In this document: piece by piece, positions 36,705-45,652 of the stretch
Numbering within the stretch: the stretch's first letter is position 1
Layout of the letters: each line of letters starts with the position of its first letter
Assembly (NCBI GenBank): GCA_947496695.1
Contig: CANMEI010000011.1
Location: forward strand, 1-64,000
Reading direction: 5' to 3'
DNA length: 64,000 bases
DNA from: an uncultured Cellulophaga sp.
GTDB lineage: Bacteria > Bacteroidota > Bacteroidia > Flavobacteriales > Flavobacteriaceae
The notes under the pieces: generated by a model
Database searches by the model: none
What the model saw: the letters and a program-made list of their open reading frames with translations, nothing else
What the model was told of the DNA's origin: nothing
Made by a program: the position numbers and the translations under genes

Positions 36705-38045
36705 TTATAACTTTCTTAAGTTTACGACTGAAAAAATAGCAATTAATAGGATGAAAATTAATGTAGGGAGTATTAAACGCCCCCAATTAATTTGCTGTTT
36801 CACTTGGTAAAATTGAGCTTCATAATTTTCTAAACCTACACTTGCTGCGGGTTTATTATCAAAAATTGGTTTATAAAACCCTTCACGTAAATTCTTATGG
36901 AATTCGGTTAAAGCTTTTAAATAACCTAAATGGCTTAACATATCGGTACTTGCAAGGCTATTAAAACTTAATTGAGCATGCATGGTGGGTACAAATAGTG
37001 TTACTTTTTCACTAACAGTATTTCGTAACATAATTTTATCAGTCATTTCTGAACTAGTATCCTTAGCTTCAAAATCTCCCATAAATTGCATTCCGTAATA
37101 CCAAATCCAACTGAATTTATCTTCAGGAACTTCGTAATTTTTATACTCTGGATAAGTTTTAAAAAAATCGGTCATGGTAGCACCTTTTTCTAAATCCCAT
37201 TTTTCATGATACCCATCTCTTTGCTCCACCATCGCATCTAAAGCTTCTGGTACTTGGTAGGCATTAATCACATAATTATTTACCAAAGCAGGAAACAAAA
37301 TAGTCAATACTACCCAAACAGAAATCAATGCTAATGCATTAAAACTAGAGTTTTTTTGTAAAGAGACCATCCAGAAACAAAGTGCACTCCAAAATAAAAG
37401 ATACAGTACACTCTGTATGAATATTCCCCAGAAACTTTGGTTCAGTGGTATTTGTAAAATTGCACTTGCAAAAAATAGCAAGAAAAACAATATTCCAAAA
37501 ACAAAGAGGATTCTAACTACTAGTTTCTTGAATAAGAACTGTGGTTTAGCTGAGGTTTGCGCGGCGAGTATGCGCCATGTACCTAATTCCTTTTCTTCAG
37601 AAAATAAATTGAACGTCATGGCGATTAATACTAATGGAAATAGGTAAATAATTACAAAACCCAAATCTAAATTTCCAGACATCAATAATGACGGATTCTC
37701 AAAATCAGTATCATATTTTTGTCCTTCTAGCGCTCTAATGGTTACTGCTTGTAACAGTGGGTTTACATCACTTTGCCCAATAGAAATAGCACTAATATTC
37801 TCAGGCTTTTTAATTAAAGTAAATCGTAAATAATATAAAAGCAAGCCTAAATCTTCACTATGGTATTCTAGGTTCTTTGCTATGCTTTCTTCTTGAAATA
37901 CCTGTGCTGCAGCAATTGTATTTTCTTGTTTTACTAAATACTGTTTACCAATAAATATACTTATAATCCCTACAGTTAGTAATAACACAAGACTAACCAA
38001 GAAAATTTTTGTCCTAAAAAATGATTTAAATAATAAATTATACAT
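36705..38045 (-). CDS. ABC-2 type transporter permease (DUF3526-like), second permease
   Basis: 446 aa. One N-terminal transmembrane helix (about 12-32), a large periplasmic region, then a cluster of helices (about 125-260) preceded by FSEEKELGTWRILAAQT, the cytoplasmic coupling motif of ABC-2 exporters. A further extracytoplasmic segment and a final helix (IFILLIAIFSVV) end the protein. The layout, with soluble domains inserted among the helices, matches DUF3526 permeases found with gliding and NosY-like transporters. It abuts the upstream permease gene (no spacer). It presumably pairs with that permease and the ATPase at 41980-42669. Confidence 0.8.
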   Translation of the reverse strand: MYNLLFKSFFRTKIFLVSLVLLLTVGIISIFIGKQYLVKQENTIAAAQVFQEESIAKNLEYHSEDLGLLLYYLRFTLIKKPENISAISIGQSDVNPLLQAVTIRALEGQKYDTDFENPSLLMSGNLDLGFVIIYLFPLVLIAMTFNLFSEEKELGTWRILAAQTSAKPQFLFKKLVVRILFVFGILFFLLFFASAILQIPLNQSFWGIFIQSVLYLLFWSALCFWMVSLQKNSSFNALALISVWVVLTILFPALVNNYVINAYQVPEALDAMVEQRDGYHEKWDLEKGATMTDFFKTYPEYKNYEVPEDKFSWIWYYGMQFMGDFEAKDTSSEMTDKIMLRNTVSEKVTLFVPTMHAQLSFNSLASTDMLSHLGYLKALTEFHKNLREGFYKPIFDNKPAASVGLENYEAQFYQVKQQINWGRLILPTLIFILLIAIFSVVNLRKL

Positions 38046-39485
38046 CTATATGGCTTTTAGGTTGGTTGATAACTTTAAGAGTCCAAAAACAGCTAAAAAG
38101 CTCCACAATAGCAATGCTATTAAAGAGATTAACTCATTTTTAAATACATCAGAAATACTTAAAAAATGATATTCAAATGGTGGAAATTGTTTCCAATAAT
38201 CATTTGAAATTGTGTTTGGTCCTTCTTTTCCCTTATTTGGGATTAATTCCATTTGTAACCGGTTCATTTCTTGAGCTAAATTGAAACGATAGGCTTCTGC
38301 TTTATCTTTAAAATGAAGAAACGATTGAAAATCTGTTCCTGAAAATGCCATAGATAAATTCTTTATAGCGCTATACGGATTTACAAAAGCAGAATACCGT
38401 TCTAAATTATTCTGTTTGCCATACACATTGTACAGTTCTGTTTGGTGTTTTATATACACATTAGCACTTAATGCTTCGCCTTTCGACATTACAAAACCAC
38501 CATAATTAAAGGGTAAATCGGCAATATCAGTAACATTATTTGCTTTCAATACCGAATCTTGCAGTGCTTTAAAATGTGGATCATCAGGATTGTGACTGTC
38601 ACCTAATTGCATTAAATCATGCTCTACAGCGGTTTCCATTTCAATTTTAGAAGGCGTTGGGTATAGGTAGAAACCCATTGCTTGCAATGATTTTGGGACG
38701 ATAATTACAAATAATAACCAAATACCCAAAAGTTTTACCAAAGCTCCTTTAGCAGTTGCACTAAAGGCCGAAACTAAAATAGTAATGGCACTTAAAATTC
38801 CAAAAAATAATAGGTATGAAATAAGTAAAACAAGATACCTAAATAGACTATCAGTATACATACTGTTGTGAGATTCCAGAACTACAAAAAAGAGTAACAC
38901 TAGAAAAATAGCGCCTAGAAAAACCAGAGATAAACTCCAAAGTCCCAACCATTTCCCAAAAACAATCTCTTTTTTACTAACTCCTTGACCAATTAATAGT
39001 TTTAAAGTACCGTTCTCTCTTTCTTGCGCTATGGTAGCAAAACCTAAGTAGAATAGGAGTAGAGGCACAATTACTTTTAAAAGCATTGCCAAACTTACTT
39101 CGCCAAATCGTAATAAACCTGTAGACATACTTGCTTCAGAAAAATTAACGGTATTCTGTTTGTGCGCTTCTAAGAAAACTGCATTACCCACAAAATTCTC
39201 CATTCCTAAATCAAAAACACTTAACACATGTTTTAATCGTAAAGCGAATGAACCGTAATGTGCCATACGGTGCGGGTGTTTATCTGGGTTGTTTTCCCAA
39301 CTGTCTTGCACTTCATCTTGAATCTCATCTCGTGTAAAATTCTGGTCATGGTAATTTTCCCATCCGCTGTAAGCAGAAAAACTCAACAAACACAGCATCA
39401 AAATAGATGCTATAAGCATAACCTTTGATCTAAAAGCATCTTGCCATAACTGCCGTGCTAATAAACTAATTACGTTTTTTCTCAT
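38046..39485 (-). CDS. ABC-2 type transporter permease (DUF3526-like), first permease
   Basis: 479 aa, homologous in layout to the downstream permease: an N-terminal helix (about 22-40), a periplasmic domain (HPHRMAHYGSFALRLKH), then helices from about 130 with the ABC-2 loop IAQERENGTLKLLIGQGVSKKEIVFGK, and a second soluble segment before the last helix. The gene starts 2 bp after the receptor stop, so translation is likely coupled. Two unequal permeases with one ATPase suggest a heterodimeric exporter. The extracytoplasmic domains may bind the substrate or a partner. Confidence 0.8.
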   Translation of the reverse strand: MRKNVISLLARQLWQDAFRSKVMLIASILMLCLLSFSAYSGWENYHDQNFTRDEIQDEVQDSWENNPDKHPHRMAHYGSFALRLKHVLSVFDLGMENFVGNAVFLEAHKQNTVNFSEASMSTGLLRFGEVSLAMLLKVIVPLLLFYLGFATIAQERENGTLKLLIGQGVSKKEIVFGKWLGLWSLSLVFLGAIFLVLLFFVVLESHNSMYTDSLFRYLVLLISYLLFFGILSAITILVSAFSATAKGALVKLLGIWLLFVIIVPKSLQAMGFYLYPTPSKIEMETAVEHDLMQLGDSHNPDDPHFKALQDSVLKANNVTDIADLPFNYGGFVMSKGEALSANVYIKHQTELYNVYGKQNNLERYSAFVNPYSAIKNLSMAFSGTDFQSFLHFKDKAEAYRFNLAQEMNRLQMELIPNKGKEGPNTISNDYWKQFPPFEYHFLSISDVFKNELISLIALLLWSFLAVFGLLKLSTNLKAI

Positions 39486-39487
39486 CC

Positions 39488-41974
39488 TTAAAATTTATAC
39501 GTTGCATTTAATAATACATTTCTTGGTGTTCCAGGCGCTAATCTGTAAGCATTTAAAGCCCCTAACCAATAGGTTTTATCAAATAAGTTATTCACTTTTA
39601 AAGTCAATTGAATAGTTGAGTTTGCAGGTTTATAGTATACTGCACCATCAAAAACAGTATATTCAGGTAATAACAAACGATCAGAATACCAAGAGTATTT
39701 ATCACCACTGTATTGCATACCTAAACCAAAGCTAATGCCTCTTAAAGCATTGTTGTTAAAATCATATTTTCCCCAAAGATTAGCGCTGTTTTTTGGTGAA
39801 CCACCAACGCGCTCTCCAATAAGTGTTTCATCTTCATCTTCTATAATTTCAGCATCAGTAAAAGCATAGGATGCTACTAATTGAAAGTTGGGAGTTATGT
39901 ATCCAGAAAAATCAGTTTCAAAACCTCTGCTTCGTTGTTCTCCTCTTGTAGTTAAGTTTTCTAAATCGTAAGTGTCTCCAATTAATAAATTCTTTTGAGT
40001 AATATCAAAAATGGCAAAATTCATGACCACTTTTCCATTTAAAAATTCTCCTTTAACACCTATTTCTTTTAAGCTACTTTCTAAAGGATCAAATGAACCT
40101 GGTGATGCAGACCAGAAGAATCCTTCAGTTGCAGGTGATAGTGATACTGTGTTTGTTTGTGGTTGAAATCCTTCTAAATAGGTAGCATAAGCACTAATTT
40201 TATCTGTTACTTCATAAGTTAAACCTAACCTTGGAATAAGAGCTGTGTTCTTAAATTCTTCCTCATCACCTGTATAATCAAAAATATCAGAAAACCACTC
40301 ATACCTTAAATTAAGTAAAGCAGAAAACTTTCCTATTTTAATCTGATCTTGAATATAAATGCCACCAGAAGTAGAAAGGTTTGCAGGTATTTCAAATTCA
40401 GAAATGGTATAATCTTTAGTTACTCTAATTCCATTGCTAGGGTCTTCTAAATCAAAGTGAGCCACGTTTGGTACAGGCATAGTAACGCCATCAACTTCCA
40501 TAGTTTGAAATTCGTCTGCTTCATCTACGCTAAAGCTTGAAACGGTACCATCTAATTTTAAATAGCGTCTTGCAGAATTTTGTCCGCCACCAATGGTACG
40601 TTCCCAACGTGTAGCATCATAACCAACTAAAATTTTATTCGTAATTTTTTCTCCTTCAATATCAAAATTTAAAAAAGCACTAAAGTTATCCGTATCCCAA
40701 AATTGTTCACGCTCAACGTATCGCATTGCCGCCAATGTTGAAATTTCATTTCCATCAATATCAACTGCAGCTGTATTTTCAGTTCTGTGTTCTGCTAAAT
40801 CTTCATCCCAAGTCTGCTTCATATATGATGCGTTAAAGCCGAAATTATCTGAAAATTTTTTACTAAAATTGGTCATCATAATCACTTCTTTAGATTTAAA
40901 AAAATCATTAGAAGCCCCAACGTTTAGTGATATTGGTGTACTGTTTAAATCAAATTCTCCATTAATCGCTCCAAAAATAGGTTGACCTCTATCTAAATTA
41001 CCTTCGCCATTACTGTAAATTAATTCAACATTTAATGCAGTAGTTTCATTTGGGATATAGCTAAAAGAAGGTGTGATTAAAAACGCATTATTTTTAACCA
41101 AATCTCTAAAAGAATTCGCTTCTTGAAAAGCGGCATTAAAACGATATAATAAAGTTTTAGATTCATTTAAAGGTCCTGTAAAATCAGCTGTAGCTCTTAT
41201 AGTTCCATAACTACCTGTTGTAGCAGAAACCTCACTTCGTTTTTCAAATAATGGTTTTTTAGTAACCATATTTACGGTACCACCTGGGTCTGCACTAGAA
41301 AATGTTACCGATGATGGTCCTTTTATAACTTCCACACGCTCAATATGTGAAGTTATTGGTTGTAGAAAATAATACTGGCGTGTACGCATTCCGTTAATAA
41401 TTTGTCCGTCATCTGCTTGCGTAATTCCACGAATGTTGTAATGGTTATACAACCCAGTTACAGTAACATTACTCACTGTTTTTACAGCTTCTGTTAATTG
41501 AAAAGCTTGCCGATCAGCAATTAATTCTTTGGTTACAGAAGTTATGGCTTGTGGTAATTCTTTGTTCTTAATAGCAACCTTAGTTGCAGAGAAAGAATAA
41601 TCACTATTATAATCAGTTCTAAGTCTTCCTGTAACTTCTACTGATTGTAATTGTTCTACATTTTCTTGTAATGTTAGGTTGTTTAAATTGTACGTTTTAT
41701 TCTCATTAAACGTTTTTTTAAAGCTAAATGTCTTCATGCCCACATAACTTATGGTAAGTTGGTAATTACCAGTTTCAACCAACTCAAAGCTGAAACTACC
41801 ATCTTCATGGGTTATTGTTCCGCCTTTTATTGAAGAATTAACATGTGAATATGAAACTGTTGCTCCTAAAATTGGAGTTCCATTGGGGTCAATTACGTTA
41901 CCTGTTACTAAAGTTTGGGCAATTGCTGCATTACATATTAGTAATGCTAGTATAAATTTAATATAGTGTCTCAT
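39488..41974 (-). CDS. TonB-dependent outer membrane receptor, siderophore/metal type
   Basis: 828 aa. A signal peptide (to about 19, NAAIAQ) is followed by a carboxypeptidase-regulatory-like domain (about 20-108, VTGNVIDPNGTPILGATV). The plug (about 125-240) has IADRQAFQLTEAVKTVSNV, YNIRGITQADDGQIING and VEVIKGPSSVTFSSADPGGTVNMVTKK, typical of siderophore receptors of the FhuA/FpvA class. The barrel ends LAPGTPRNVLLNATYKF. It lies inside an ABC operon, which suggests one uptake or detoxification pathway, possibly for iron or copper. The ligand is not determined by the sequence. Confidence 0.88.
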   Translation of the reverse strand: MRHYIKFILALLICNAAIAQTLVTGNVIDPNGTPILGATVSYSHVNSSIKGGTITHEDGSFSFELVETGNYQLTISYVGMKTFSFKKTFNENKTYNLNNLTLQENVEQLQSVEVTGRLRTDYNSDYSFSATKVAIKNKELPQAITSVTKELIADRQAFQLTEAVKTVSNVTVTGLYNHYNIRGITQADDGQIINGMRTRQYYFLQPITSHIERVEVIKGPSSVTFSSADPGGTVNMVTKKPLFEKRSEVSATTGSYGTIRATADFTGPLNESKTLLYRFNAAFQEANSFRDLVKNNAFLITPSFSYIPNETTALNVELIYSNGEGNLDRGQPIFGAINGEFDLNSTPISLNVGASNDFFKSKEVIMMTNFSKKFSDNFGFNASYMKQTWDEDLAEHRTENTAAVDIDGNEISTLAAMRYVEREQFWDTDNFSAFLNFDIEGEKITNKILVGYDATRWERTIGGGQNSARRYLKLDGTVSSFSVDEADEFQTMEVDGVTMPVPNVAHFDLEDPSNGIRVTKDYTISEFEIPANLSTSGGIYIQDQIKIGKFSALLNLRYEWFSDIFDYTGDEEEFKNTALIPRLGLTYEVTDKISAYATYLEGFQPQTNTVSLSPATEGFFWSASPGSFDPLESSLKEIGVKGEFLNGKVVMNFAIFDITQKNLLIGDTYDLENLTTRGEQRSRGFETDFSGYITPNFQLVASYAFTDAEIIEDEDETLIGERVGGSPKNSANLWGKYDFNNNALRGISFGLGMQYSGDKYSWYSDRLLLPEYTVFDGAVYYKPANSTIQLTLKVNNLFDKTYWLGALNAYRLAPGTPRNVLLNATYKF

Positions 41975-41979
41975 CTGTT

Positions 41980-42669
41980 TTATATAGTTTCTAAGTAAAG
42001 TTGATTTAATTCTCCTGCATTTATATCACTGGCTTTTAGCTGTTGCGCCAAAACACCTTCTTTCATAATACCAATAGTGGTACCTAACTCTACGGCATTA
42101 AAAATATCGTGTGTAGCCATAAATATGACTTTGCCCATAGCAGCAAGTTCTTTGCATATTTTAGTAAATTCGGCTGTGGCTTTAGGGTCTAGACCAGAGG
42201 TTGGCTCATCCATAAAAATGACTTCGGCATTTTTAGCAAGCGCTATGGCAATACCTACTTTTTGACGCATTCCTTTTGAGTATGATGCAAGCCTATTGTG
42301 TTGTGCATCAGCTTGTAATCCGATTTTAGCTAAAAAACCTTCTAATTCTGTAGTGGAATATGAAAAACCAGCCAGTTTGCTAAAAAAATCAAGGTTTTCA
42401 ATTCCTGTTAGGTTTCCGTACAGTTGTACCGTTTCGGGAATGTAAGCTGTAAGCTGATTGGTGTCATCAACGCCAACTTGTTTATCGCCAATAAAAGCTG
42501 CTCCACCGTCTTTTTTTATAAACCCTAAAAAGATATTGATGGTCGTAGTTTTTCCGGCACCATTTTGCCCTAAGAGACAAAAAATCTCTCCTTTAGAAAC
42601 TTCAAAAGAAACCTCTTTTAAAGCCACTTTTCCGTTGTAGGATTTGGTAATGTTTACTGCTTTAAGCAT
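41980..42669 (-). CDS. ABC transporter ATP-binding protein (NosF/CcmA-like)
   Basis: 229 aa. Walker A GQNGAGKTTT (about 34-43), signature YSKGMRQKVG, Walker B VIFMDEPTSGLDP and the switch His in MATHDIF are all present. The short single-domain form with a degenerate C-terminus is typical of ATPases that power ABC-2 exporters, including NosF of copper delivery to nitrous oxide reductase. It is the first gene of a tight minus-strand operon: ATPase, TonB receptor (5 bp gap), permease (13 bp from receptor stop to its own start is not seen; spacing is 2 bp), permease (0 bp). Confidence 0.9.
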   Translation of the reverse strand: MLKAVNITKSYNGKVALKEVSFEVSKGEIFCLLGQNGAGKTTTINIFLGFIKKDGGAAFIGDKQVGVDDTNQLTAYIPETVQLYGNLTGIENLDFFSKLAGFSYSTTELEGFLAKIGLQADAQHNRLASYSKGMRQKVGIAIALAKNAEVIFMDEPTSGLDPKATAEFTKICKELAAMGKVIFMATHDIFNAVELGTTIGIMKEGVLAQQLKASDINAGELNQLYLETI

Positions 42670-42908
42670 ATAGATTATGTATTAAAAAATAGTTATAACG
42701 AATTCAAACACATCATTATACCGTTGTAAAAACAGTATGAGTGCTTAATAATGTTGAAGATTAGCCCTTTAGACAGGGCGAGTTCCGTATATAAAATTAT
42801 AGATGCAATGCAATGACTTATACTACCACTTTAAAATTGTAATAATTTAAAAAATGAAAGCAACATGCAGAACTATCCTAAAAAATAGGATAAATTAAGG
42901 TATACGAA

Positions 42909-43217
42909 CTAAATGAATTTTGGTGGAGGTCTAGTAAAGAGATAACTGGTTAAATATCTGTCATAGTGTGGGTTGCAAATAGCAGTACCCGTAATTTTTG
43001 TTTCCCTAACATAAAAATTTTTAGGTGTAAAAACAGGCGATTCTGTTTTTAAAATAGGGGTTAAGCTAACTGTGGTAACAATATGACAAACTTCGCAATG
43101 TTGAACGTCTGTATCATTATCATCAAGATGGGTAAGCGCATGCAAGCCAACTACCTTGAATATTAAAATCAAGATTACATAAAATAAAGCTATATTTTGC
43201 TTAAAGCTTTTATACAT
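42909..43217 (-). CDS. Small membrane-anchored protein with Cys/His cluster
   Basis: 102 aa. One hydrophobic segment (about 9-27) is followed by HALTHLDDNDTDVQHCEVCH, rich in His, Asp and Cys and including a CxxCH pattern. The C-terminal half is Pro-rich and ends RPPPKFI. The family is not recognised. The cluster could bind a metal ion; CxxCH could also suggest heme attachment, but the rest does not look like a cytochrome c. It lies 239 bp upstream of the ABC/TonB operon on the same strand, so a metal-sensing or metal-handling role with that operon is a reasonable guess. Confidence 0.6.
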   Translation of the reverse strand: MYKSFKQNIALFYVILILIFKVVGLHALTHLDDNDTDVQHCEVCHIVTTVSLTPILKTESPVFTPKNFYVRETKITGTAICNPHYDRYLTSYLFTRPPPKFI

Positions 43218-43306
43218 GGGAGTAAATATATAATAACATTTATTTTTAAAAGGTGTTTTTAATCTTTTTTTTAAGATTGTGTTTTCCGAAACTACTTTTA
43301 ATTGTA

Positions 43307-43586
43307 TTACCTCAATGTTTTGTCTTGTATGTTTGATAAATTTACTTTTTTTTTCAAATCACTTGGCAAGTAATTAAATTTCTTTTTAAATGTTACTGTA
43401 AAGTGTTACTGATTTTTATAACCTACAGAATAAGAAACTTCAGCAATATTCATAGTATCATCGATTAGCATTTTCTTAGCATTTTCCATATGTAAATCAG
43501 TTAAATATTTGAATATTGGTTTTCCGAAAAATAATTGAAAGTTTCTTTTTAGTTTGTGTTGGTTTATAACTGAATGAAGTGCTAAT
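43307..43586 (-). pseudogene. AraC-family regulator remnant (HTH domain, internal stop, 5' end lost)
   Basis: The minus strand reads an AraC/XylS helix-turn-helix pair: LKRNFQLFFGKPIFKYL, LHMENAKKMLIDDTMNIAEV and SYSVGYKNQ, then an in-frame TAA (43406-43408), then HFTVTFKKKFNYLPSDL to the natural stop at 43307. A CAA-to-TAA change explains the stop. The N-terminal sensing part and the start are missing: homology ends near 43586, exactly where the plus-strand dehydrogenase fragment begins. Confidence 0.8.
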
Positions 43587-43967
43587 TCTTCAATTCAAAA
43601 AGAACTTTTAACAGGTAAAGTTACTGTGGGTAAAAGTGAAAGTTATACACAAAGTAAATTAGCATTAACCCTGTGGAGTTTCAATTTTGTAAAGCAACAT
43701 CCAAATATTACAACCATTGCTGTTAATCCAGGCTCTTTATCGAATACTAAAATGGCAAACGAGACTTATGGGCAACATTGGTCTCCATCAGAAAAGGGTG
43801 TTAATATTCTATATTCTTTAGCATTATATACAGCACATGATAATGAGTCTGGTTCCTATTTTGATAATGATAAAGGTGGTTATACCAATGAACACCCTGA
43901 TGCATATAATACCAATAAAATAGATTTTTTAACAAGCATAACAAAAGAGATAGGTTTAACTATCTGA
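43587..43967 (+). pseudogene. Short-chain dehydrogenase/reductase, 3' fragment
   Basis: The open frame contains the SDR catalytic pair in SYTQSKLALTLWS (YxxxK), the substrate-loop region VNPGSLSNTKM, and a normal C-terminus. The Rossmann half with TGxxxGxG and the catalytic Ser strand is missing. The frame is open only from about 43578; a GTG at 43626 could start a 113-aa peptide but would not give a functional enzyme. It is followed by its own terminator. Together with the AraC remnant it marks a deletion scar. Confidence 0.78.
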
Positions 43968-43974
43968 ATAATTT

Positions 43975-44006
43975 AAAAGCTCCATATTGATTGGGGCTTT
44001 TTTTAA
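43975..44006 (+). terminator. Terminator after the dehydrogenase remnant
   Basis: Stem AAAAGCTCC/GGGGCTTTT (one G-U pair) with a 9-nt loop and a T-run. It overlaps the last codons of the convergent haloperoxidase gene. Confidence 0.6.
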
Positions 44007-45433
44007 TTAAAATTATTTCTTTGTAAGTTTAAGCTATTTATAGCATCTGCAACTTCATACCCCAAACGTAAACCTTCAATAGCATCTTGCTCAATATGTA
44101 CACCAAGCGGAACACGAGAATAGGCATTTTCTGTAGCCATTTCGGAAAAAGAATTAAAACTTCTTGCTGTTCCGTTAAAGGTTATACCTGTAGCATTAGT
44201 ATACGTATCATCAGTAAAAGATATGTTATCAGTTTCAAAAAAATCTATAAATACACCTGCGGCAGCTCCTGCAAAAGTTGCATGTCCAGATGGATAACTT
44301 GGAAAAGCAGGGTTTATACCATCAATAAATCTAGATAAGTTGGTGGTAAAATCAGCATCAATTACTTGTCGAATATAGGTGCTTGGTCGTTGTATATTGT
44401 AGGTGTATTTATCATCCCAGGCGGATACTGCGGCATCGTTAACGGCAAAACCTAATTTTAATAACAGTTCTAAGGCTCCTTCAAATTCCAAATCGTTTTG
44501 TACAATTAATTGGTTAGCTATAGAAAAATGTCTCCCTGGAGGACTAATCATTAAACCTTCAACATCATCAGCCCAAAATTCTGCAATCCATAAATCTTCA
44601 TCATTATTATTCGCTGCGTTTACAGTTGCTTCGTACACATCATTCATTTGACTGTAATAATCACTATTTTGATTAGTACTGTATTCTAAAACAGATTCAA
44701 AATCTATACTACTCGATTGCTCTGGAGAAATAGCAAAAGTCCTAACTTCGCGCCAGTAAGGAAACCATGCATTTTCGTTATCGCCAGCAGCCCAAAGTCC
44801 TATTCCTACTGGAGCATCATAATCGTTGGGTGTTTGGTTTACAATTTGTTCTTCACCATCATTATCTGTTTCACTATAATCAATAACACGTTGTGCTACA
44901 TGGCTTCCCCAACGCTCAGAATTTTCTATCGCATCATCAGATAGTCCTTCTGATAATTCTTCTTCGAGTTCATCTTGTAGTTCAGAAATAGTTTGTCGGT
45001 AGCCAGCATCTAAATTAATCATAAAATGGTCTATAGCTAACGCATAAGCCGTATTTAATGCTAATTCTAAATTTACATTGTTTTCATACACATCCTCATT
45101 AATATTAAAATTATTAAATCTGTTTGTGTTTGATGTATAGTTATCCATAAAAGGTATAGCTGTTTCATAACCTGTTAAATGTATATATGCTAAAGATCTA
45201 GTAACGGTATTTGGTCTCATATTTACAGTGTATTGATCTAAGTAAACCCATAAACTACTCCAAGCCAAAATTAGACTTGTAGTATCATCTGAAACTTCAC
45301 TTTCAGCAATACTGTCAGCTATATTTGTAGTATTATCATCTAATTCTTCTATTAAATCATCAACGCTACAAGCGTTTAATATTAGAGCGCTAATTGCTAA
45401 ATAAAATATACTTTTTAATGTTGTGTTTTTCAT
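44003..45433 (-). CDS. Vanadium-dependent haloperoxidase/PAP2-family lipoprotein
   Basis: 476 aa. Lipobox ILNAC (Cys near 22). The vanadate/phosphate-binding residues of the family are visible: a Lys followed by RP in DDKYTYNIQRPSTYI, SYPSGHATFAG (Ser-Gly-His) and the final Arg-His pair in SRVPLGVHIEQDAIEG. Residues about 25-300 are helical and match bacterial vanadium haloperoxidase-like proteins. Such enzymes oxidise halides with H2O2 or act as phosphatases; the sequence does not decide which. The upstream region holds the motif shared with the fecR gene, so it is probably controlled by the nearby sigma factor. Confidence 0.85.
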   Translation of the reverse strand: MKNTTLKSIFYLAISALILNACSVDDLIEELDDNTTNIADSIAESEVSDDTTSLILAWSSLWVYLDQYTVNMRPNTVTRSLAYIHLTGYETAIPFMDNYTSNTNRFNNFNINEDVYENNVNLELALNTAYALAIDHFMINLDAGYRQTISELQDELEEELSEGLSDDAIENSERWGSHVAQRVIDYSETDNDGEEQIVNQTPNDYDAPVGIGLWAAGDNENAWFPYWREVRTFAISPEQSSSIDFESVLEYSTNQNSDYYSQMNDVYEATVNAANNNDEDLWIAEFWADDVEGLMISPPGRHFSIANQLIVQNDLEFEGALELLLKLGFAVNDAAVSAWDDKYTYNIQRPSTYIRQVIDADFTTNLSRFIDGINPAFPSYPSGHATFAGAAAGVFIDFFETDNISFTDDTYTNATGITFNGTARSFNSFSEMATENAYSRVPLGVHIEQDAIEGLRLGYEVADAINSLNLQRNNFN

Positions 45434-45544
45434 AATTCTGTTTTGTTAAGAGATAAGATTGTTTTAAATAATCTTGGAGTTAAACCATTAATTAAGTTCT
45501 ACTTGAGTAAAAAAATTCGATGTAGTATTCTTGTTTTAATGTAT

Positions 45545-45574
45545 TACGAAGAGGAGATTGTTTTACCCAACCCT
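45545..45574 (-). promoter_or_regulatory. Putative ECF sigma promoter of the haloperoxidase gene
   Basis: Minus-strand AGGGTTGGGTAAAA, then 11 nt, then TCGTA. The same bipartite element with identical spacing precedes fecR at 49071-49100. It lies 112-141 bp upstream of the ATG. Confidence 0.6.
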
Positions 45575-45652
45575 TTATTATGAAAAAAACAGTATTTAGT
45601 TAGAATAAATTTTAATTTACTTATTATCAGCTATTTATTAACTTATTTTTTA

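Noticed and set aside
42909..43217. Cytochrome c from the CxxCH pattern
   Set aside because: Only 102 aa with no distal Met region and no heme-protein context; the Cys/His cluster more likely binds metal or is structural.
43626..43967. Intact 113-aa dehydrogenase from a GTG start
   Set aside because: It lacks the nucleotide-binding half of the SDR fold, and homology extends upstream of the GTG.
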